The position numbers were made by a program, and so were the translations under genes. This document shows positions 39,803 through 43,158 of a DNA stretch of 43,158 nt, in pieces (the stretch's first letter is position 1; each line of letters starts with the position of its first letter). The notes under the pieces were generated by a model. It was given only the letters and a program-made list of their open reading frames with translations, was not told the origin of the DNA and did not search any database. Origin of the DNA: Prevotella sp. UBA2725 (lineage in GTDB: Bacteria > Bacteroidota > Bacteroidia > Bacteroidales > Bacteroidaceae); the NCBI GenBank assembly GCA_002353825.1, contig DEKJ01000037.1:1-43158 (forward strand), in the 5' to 3' direction.

Positions 39803-40909
39803 ATGAAGATTGGAATACCTAAAGAATTGAAAAACAACGAGAACCGCGTAGGCATGACACCCGCGGGCGTTGCAGAGTTGAAGAAACATGGTCATACTGT
39901 TTACGTGCAGCATACTGCCGGCGAGAACAGTGGTTTCAGTGACGAGGAGTACAAAGCTGTAGGTGCTGAGATTCTGCCTGACATTAAAGATGTATATGCG
40001 CAGGCCGACATGATCGTTAAGGTAAAAGAGCCCATCGAACCGGAGTATGCCCTCATCAAGAAAGACCAGTTGGTGTTCACTTATTTCCATTTTGCATGCG
40101 ATAAACCGCTCACCGACGCCATGATCAAGAGCGGTGCTGTCTGCCTCGCCTATGAGACGGTGCAGAAAGCCGACCACTCGCTACCGTTGCTCATCCCGAT
40201 GAGTGAGGTGGCCGGTCGTATGGCTGCCCTCAATGGCGCCTTCTATCTCCAGAAGACGAAAGGTGGCAAGGGCAAACTCATCAGTGGCGTGCCCGGTGTG
40301 AAGCCGACAAAGGTCCTCGTCCTCGGTGGAGGCACCGTAGGTGAAGCAGCTGCCCGTATGGCTGCTGGCATGGGTGCCGACGTGACGATCACGGATATCT
40401 CGTTGCCTCGTCTGCGCCAGTTAGAGATGGAACTTCCGGCTAACGTCCATGCGCTCTACTCTTCCGAACATAACATCCGCAAAGAACTGCCGGATGTGGA
40501 TATCGTCATTGGCTCCGTCCTTGTACCAGGCGACAAGACCCCGCACCTCATCACGCGCGACATGCTGAAGCTCATGGAGAAAGGTACGGTGCTTGTAGAT
40601 GTTGCCATCGACCAGGGCGGCTGCTTCGAGACTTCTCATCCCACGACCCACAGCAATCCTGTCTATGAGGTCGATGGCATCCTCCACTATTGCGTTGCCA
40701 ATATCCCCGGTGCCGTGCCTTACACCTCTACGATGGCGCTCACAAACGCTACGCTGCGCTATGCCGTAGCCCTCGCCGACAAAGGCTGGCGTCAGGCCTG
40801 CAAGGACGACGAGGCACTCTACCGTGGCCTCAACATCGTCAATGGCAAAGTGACATTCAAAGCTGTCGCCGATGTCTGGGGACTGCCGTATGAGCCGGTA
40901 AAACTGTAA
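39803..40909 (+). CDS. ald: alanine dehydrogenase
   Basis: This enzyme interconverts L-alanine and pyruvate with NAD+. The 368-residue product has the N-terminal MKIGIPKELKNNENRVGMTP, the active-site segments VKVKEPIEPEY and FTYFHFACDKPLTDAM, the Rossmann motif VLVLGGGTVGEAAARMAAGM (near residue 170), and the C-terminal YCVANIPGAVPYTSTMALTN signature. The start lies in a standard context without a strong SD. It is a single gene. Confidence 0.95.
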   Translation: MKIGIPKELKNNENRVGMTPAGVAELKKHGHTVYVQHTAGENSGFSDEEYKAVGAEILPDIKDVYAQADMIVKVKEPIEPEYALIKKDQLVFTYFHFACDKPLTDAMIKSGAVCLAYETVQKADHSLPLLIPMSEVAGRMAALNGAFYLQKTKGGKGKLISGVPGVKPTKVLVLGGGTVGEAAARMAAGMGADVTITDISLPRLRQLEMELPANVHALYSSEHNIRKELPDVDIVIGSVLVPGDKTPHLITRDMLKLMEKGTVLVDVAIDQGGCFETSHPTTHSNPVYEVDGILHYCVANIPGAVPYTSTMALTNATLRYAVALADKGWRQACKDDEALYRGLNIVNGKVTFKAVADVWGLPYEPVKL

Positions 40910-40969
40910 TAAACTGATGGCCCTGATAGCCCCAACGGCCCCACCCTAATGGCCCTAATGGCCCCTAAT

Positions 40970-41098
40970 GGCCCCACCCCTACCCCTCCCCCATCCAGGG
41001 GAGGGAGAAATTACCCTACTAAACCATTGGTGCAGGCAAGGACCCCTTGACGCATATCTCTCCCTCCCCTGGATGGGGGAGGGATTAAGGGTGGGGCC
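40970..41098. repeat. palindromic repeat element, copy C (inverted centre)
   Basis: The arms are as in copies A and B, but the 48-bp centre is in the opposite orientation (ATTACCCTACTAAACCATTGG...GACCCCTTGA in shortened form). Extra arm fragments flank both sides, which suggests repeated insertion or recombination. Confidence 0.75.
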
Positions 41099-41151
41099 CT
41101 GAGGGATTAAGGGTGGGGCCGTCAATGCAATTAGGTGGGGCCCTATTATTT

Positions 41152-41227
41152 GTCGTTCGACAAACGATCGTGCGGCGTCCGACGAACGATTGTTTGGCGT
41201 TCGACGAACGATCGTTCGTCGAACGAC
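41152..41227. repeat. 22-bp degenerate tandem repeat, array 2
   Basis: Three units (41152-41173, 41174-41195, 41196-41217) and a partial fourth (to 41227). Each unit pairs a GTTCGACG-type half with an AACGATCGTTC-type half of 11 bp each. The sequence differs from array 1 at 16172-16259 but the period is the same. Confidence 0.75.
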
Positions 41228-41290
41228 AGACAACGTGAGAAAATACAAGATTGTAATAATAACAAATATTAAAGAAGCTATTATAAGACT

Positions 41291-41324
41291 AAAAACGAGA
41301 CGACGATGCACGCGTCTCGTTTTT
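41291..41324. terminator. bidirectional terminator-like hairpin upstream of tpx
   Basis: AAAAACGAGACG (41291-41302) pairs perfectly with CGTCTCGTTTTT (41313-41324) around a 10-nt loop. It ends with A- and T-runs, as in bidirectional terminators, 6 bp before the tpx -7 element. Confidence 0.6.
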
Positions 41325-41330
41325 GTTTTG

Positions 41331-41338
41331 TATTTTTG
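41331..41338 (+). promoter_or_regulatory. tpx -7 element
   Basis: TATTTTTG matches TAnnTTTG. The region where a -33 element would lie is taken by the loop of the hairpin. The tpx leader would be about 95 nt. Confidence 0.5.
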
Positions 41339-41440
41339 CAAGTGACAAGTAAACAATTGTGTTGTGTAGGCAGTCACATAGTGACTGCAACCCACAAGAC
41401 ATTACCAATAACACATTATTAATAATATAAGACAAGCATT

Positions 41441-41941
41441 ATGGCAAAAGTTAGTTTAATGGGCACCGAGATGAACACCATCGGCAACCTGCCCGCAAAG
41501 GAGAGTATGGCACCTGATTTCGAAGCTACAAAGGGTGACCTCACAAGTCTGAAACTTAGCGACCTCCGCGGAAAGCGCGTCGTACTGAATATCTTCCCAA
41601 GTCTCGACACAGCAACCTGCGCTGCTTCCGTACGTCACTTCAACGCTGACGCTTCGAAGCTCGACAACACCGTCGTGCTCTGCATCTCTGAGGATCTGCC
41701 TTTCGCACAGGGTCGTTTCTGCACGACAGAGGGTCTGAAGAATGTTGTACCTGTATCGCTGTTCCGTTCCCCTGAGTTCGGCAAGGCATACGGCACACAG
41801 ATTGTTGATGGCCCAATGCGTGGTCTGCAAGCTCGTGCCGTCGTCGTAGTTGATGAGCAGGGCAAGGTCCTCTACACACAGCTTGTGGAGAAGATTGAGA
41901 ATGAGCCCGACTATGCTTCTGCATTAGAGGCACTGAAGTAA
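41441..41941 (+). CDS. tpx: thiol peroxidase, Tpx-type peroxiredoxin
   Basis: This cytosolic peroxidase reduces hydroperoxides with thioredoxin. The 166-residue product has the Tpx pattern: APDFEATKGDLTSLKLSDLR, the peroxidatic Cys in FPSLDTATCAASVRHF (near residue 60) and the resolving Cys in DLPFAQGRFC (near residue 94). Length matches the family. ATG 41441 gives the usual N-terminus. It is a single gene. Confidence 0.95.
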   Translation: MAKVSLMGTEMNTIGNLPAKESMAPDFEATKGDLTSLKLSDLRGKRVVLNIFPSLDTATCAASVRHFNADASKLDNTVVLCISEDLPFAQGRFCTTEGLKNVVPVSLFRSPEFGKAYGTQIVDGPMRGLQARAVVVVDEQGKVLYTQLVEKIENEPDYASALEALK

Positions 41942-42012
41942 AAAAAGCGTTAGGTGATGGGTGTTAATGGTTTACATCCACACACCCGAGCTTAATAAAA
42001 AACATACATAGA

Positions 42013-42162
42013 GTGCCTCGGAGAGGCACAATTGTTCATAACCCCAGACTAAGGAAGCGTTAGCGACCGCAGTCTGGGGTTTTTAGTGCGAGCGGACCAC
42101 CTAAGAACCAGCCTCGAAGAGGCTGAATGCACCTTGGCGCGCTATGTTGGCCCCCTTCGGGG
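42013..42162. repeat. cluster of four REP-like hairpins
   Basis: Hairpins: GTGCCTC/GAGGCAC (42013-42029), AACCCCAGACT/AGTCTGGGGTT (42040-42081, followed by T-run), CAGCCTC/GAGGCTG (42109-42125), and CCCC/GGGG (42152-42162). The second may act as a terminator for tpx. The first and third share the stem core GCCTC/GAGGC with a GGA or GAA loop. Confidence 0.6.
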
Positions 42163-42202
42163 TTCTATCGATCCAAAAATCGGAATAGACCAAGTTGTCA
42201 AG

Positions 42203-42249
42203 GTTGTGCCAGTTGTTATCGTTATCAGATTTCCAACAACTGGGACAAC
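42203..42249. repeat. imperfect inverted repeat of GTTGT motifs
   Basis: GTTGTGCCAGTTGTT (42203-42217) and AACAACTGGGACAAC (42235-42249) are complementary at 14 of 15 positions. More ACAACTAAGACAAC-type copies follow. Confidence 0.5.
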
Positions 42250-42392
42250 ATAAACAACTAAGACAACAAATACCCATCTAAGTCGTGGATTGTCGTGAAA
42301 AGCCGATGCGGACAGTCGTTGGTGCAAACGATTGCACAACGGAATTATAAACTATTAACCTAAATTTTTTCGCGTAACATATTTGTAATATA

Positions 42393-42400
42393 TAACTTTG
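42393..42400 (+). promoter_or_regulatory. -7 element of the last gene
   Basis: TAACTTTG matches TAnnTTTG. The leader to ATG 42510 would be about 100 nt. Confidence 0.55.
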
Positions 42401-42430
42401 CAGTAACAGCAATGCATTGAACCCATTGAC

Positions 42431-42480
42431 TGTAAGATAATTATCAAAACAATTGCCGTGTACAAAACACACGGCTTACA
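42431..42480 (+). promoter_or_regulatory. structured 5' leader hairpin
   Basis: GCCGTGT (42455-42461) pairs with ACACGGC (42469-42475), and TGTAAG (42431-42436) can pair with CTTACA (42475-42480) outside it. The structure lies in the predicted untranslated leader, 30 nt before the start codon. Confidence 0.4.
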
Positions 42481-42509
42481 ACAATAAAAGAAAAATTTGT
42501 TATCAACAT

Positions 42510-43158
42510 ATGGAAACATTACATTCATTATTGCAAAGGCGAATCAGACCTATGCTAAGGCTTTTGATTCCGTTCTTATTAGTGATGATCTGCCCACAGA
42601 AGATGTTGGCATGGTCTGAACTATTGGTTAAAGGATCAACGTCGGGTGACTCCAATTGGTCCACCATTGCCACACTGACACAAGGATCAGATGCCAACTC
42701 CTGGTCCGGCACTATCAATGCCTCTTCTTGGACGAGTGGCGCTACCTTGTCCTTTAAGCTCAATGACACGAAGGATGATGGCGGTAAATGGTGGGGTAAT
42801 GGCAGTGCTACAGCTGATATGACTTCCGCTTCTACTGCCACAATTACCACTTCTACTGTCAATGGTACCGGTGACAACATGTCGCTCAAGCACAACACGG
42901 CGTACTCCAGTTACACTATCAGTTGTACCTACAGCAACAATAGTTGGACAATCACCATCACCGGTGTGAAGAGTTCTTCTGGTGACGGCAGTACAACGAC
43001 CACCACAAACACGGCCGGTATCTACATCTATGGTGCTAACTTCGGTACGACGGATCCTACTCAGAAAATGACTTATAAGTTCCTGCGTAAAAACGATACA
43101 GAATATCATTTCTCGATTTACGCAGGTAATATGAGTCTAAAGTTTCCCACTTGCCATT
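42510..43158 (+). CDS. secreted surface protein, partial (3' end outside window)
   Basis: The frame is open from ATG 42510 to the window edge (216 codons). It starts with a basic N-terminus and a hydrophobic segment (MLRLLIPFLLVMICPQKMLA), consistent with a long signal peptide. The rest is rich in Ser, Thr, Gly, Asn and Trp, with beta-type repeats (NWSTIATLTQG, SWSGTINASSW, GKWWGNGSATADM, YTISCTYSNNSWTITITG). This is typical of large Bacteroidales surface or carbohydrate-binding proteins. I do not recognise a family. It has its own promoter and a structured leader. Confidence 0.7.
   Translation, partial: METLHSLLQRRIRPMLRLLIPFLLVMICPQKMLAWSELLVKGSTSGDSNWSTIATLTQGSDANSWSGTINASSWTSGATLSFKLNDTKDDGGKWWGNGSATADMTSASTATITTSTVNGTGDNMSLKHNTAYSSYTISCTYSNNSWTITITGVKSSSGDGSTTTTTNTAGIYIYGANFGTTDPTQKMTYKFLRKNDTEYHFSIYAGNMSLKFPTCH

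Larger units (their letters stand above)
40910..41440. other. repeat-rich ald-tpx intergenic region
   Basis: This 531-bp stretch has no gene that I can support. It holds GGCCCTAATGG-type fragments (about 40917-40970), palindromic repeat copy C (40970-41098), more arm fragments (41101-41143), 22-bp tandem array 2 (41152-41227), a hairpin (41291-41324) and the tpx promoter. Confidence 0.7.
41942..42509. other. hairpin-rich region between tpx and the last gene
   Basis: This 568-bp stretch has no gene that I can support. It contains a group of four hairpins (42013-42162), an imperfect inverted repeat (42203-42249) made of GTTGT/ACAAC motifs, the -7 element of the last gene (42393-42400) and a structured leader. 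Confidence 0.65.

Noticed and set aside
40955..41395. 146-codon minus-strand ORF between ald and tpx
   Set aside because: It only reads through repeat copy C, tandem array 2 and the hairpin; there is no conserved protein pattern.
42040..42081. small RNA or tRNA gene
   Set aside because: The 11-bp stem with 20-nt loop and T-run looks like a terminator or REP hairpin; there is no cloverleaf or CCA-type acceptor.

Overview
The window looks like chromosome of a Prevotella-type Bacteroidales bacterium. The evidence is the Bacteroidetes promoter signature (a TAnnTTTG -7 element upstream of many genes, in a few cases with a TTG about 20 bp before it), few recognisable Shine-Dalgarno sites, lipoprotein and beta-barrel envelope genes of Bacteroidales type, the parA-parB-DUF5683-LysM transglycosylase-RSH gene order, and moderate GC. 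Most of it is core chromosome. No transposase, integrase, phage gene, rRNA, tRNA or CRISPR array was found.

Layout. 1-441 is non-coding and holds an imperfect inverted repeat. 442-2459 (minus) is lpxB-surE; lpxB carries an in-frame repeat-derived insertion. 2617-8926 (plus) is parA, parB, a DUF5683 membrane protein, a LysM transglycosylase and a bifunctional (p)ppGpp synthetase/hydrolase, ending at a strong shared terminator that faces a small MerR-type regulator. 9440-14411 is alaS, a SprT-like metalloprotease and gdhA. 14522-16150 is a small accessory island: a 67-residue ORF overlapping a kinase-like gene, then a HepT/MntA-type toxin-antitoxin pair, each behind a nearly identical promoter. 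16276-21777 is an AraC-type regulator divergent from an export operon (membrane fusion protein, two ABC-2 permeases, second membrane fusion protein) that has no ATPase or outer-membrane channel beside it. 21774-27962 (minus) holds an outer-membrane-like protein, a metallophosphoesterase lipoprotein, a membrane pyrophosphatase, and the AmmeMemoRadiSam pair in which the MEMO and AMMECR1 domains are fused behind a signal peptide. 28052-33425 holds an SGNH hydrolase, a MATE transporter, a membrane-anchored PhoB-type winged-helix regulator and an outer-membrane beta-barrel. 33422-38183 (minus) is a polyphosphate block: phosphate-type porin, LRR protein, ppk, ppx. 38472-41941 holds D-lactate dehydrogenase, alanine dehydrogenase and thiol peroxidase, separated by three copies of a palindromic repeat. 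The window ends inside a large secreted protein gene that starts at 42510.

The most notable inference is regulatory. The promoters of the porin and of the LRR-ppk-ppx operon share three 11-bp direct-repeat units at the same 16-bp distance from the -7 element, which is the architecture of a Pho box. A different 11-bp direct repeat lies before the outer-membrane barrel gene, next to a membrane protein with a PhoB/OmpR-type DNA-binding domain. Also notable are the overlapping kinase/small-ORF locus, two unrelated tandem arrays that both have a 22-bp period, and the repeat-derived peptide inside LpxB. All functional calls come from reading motifs by eye; no database search was run.
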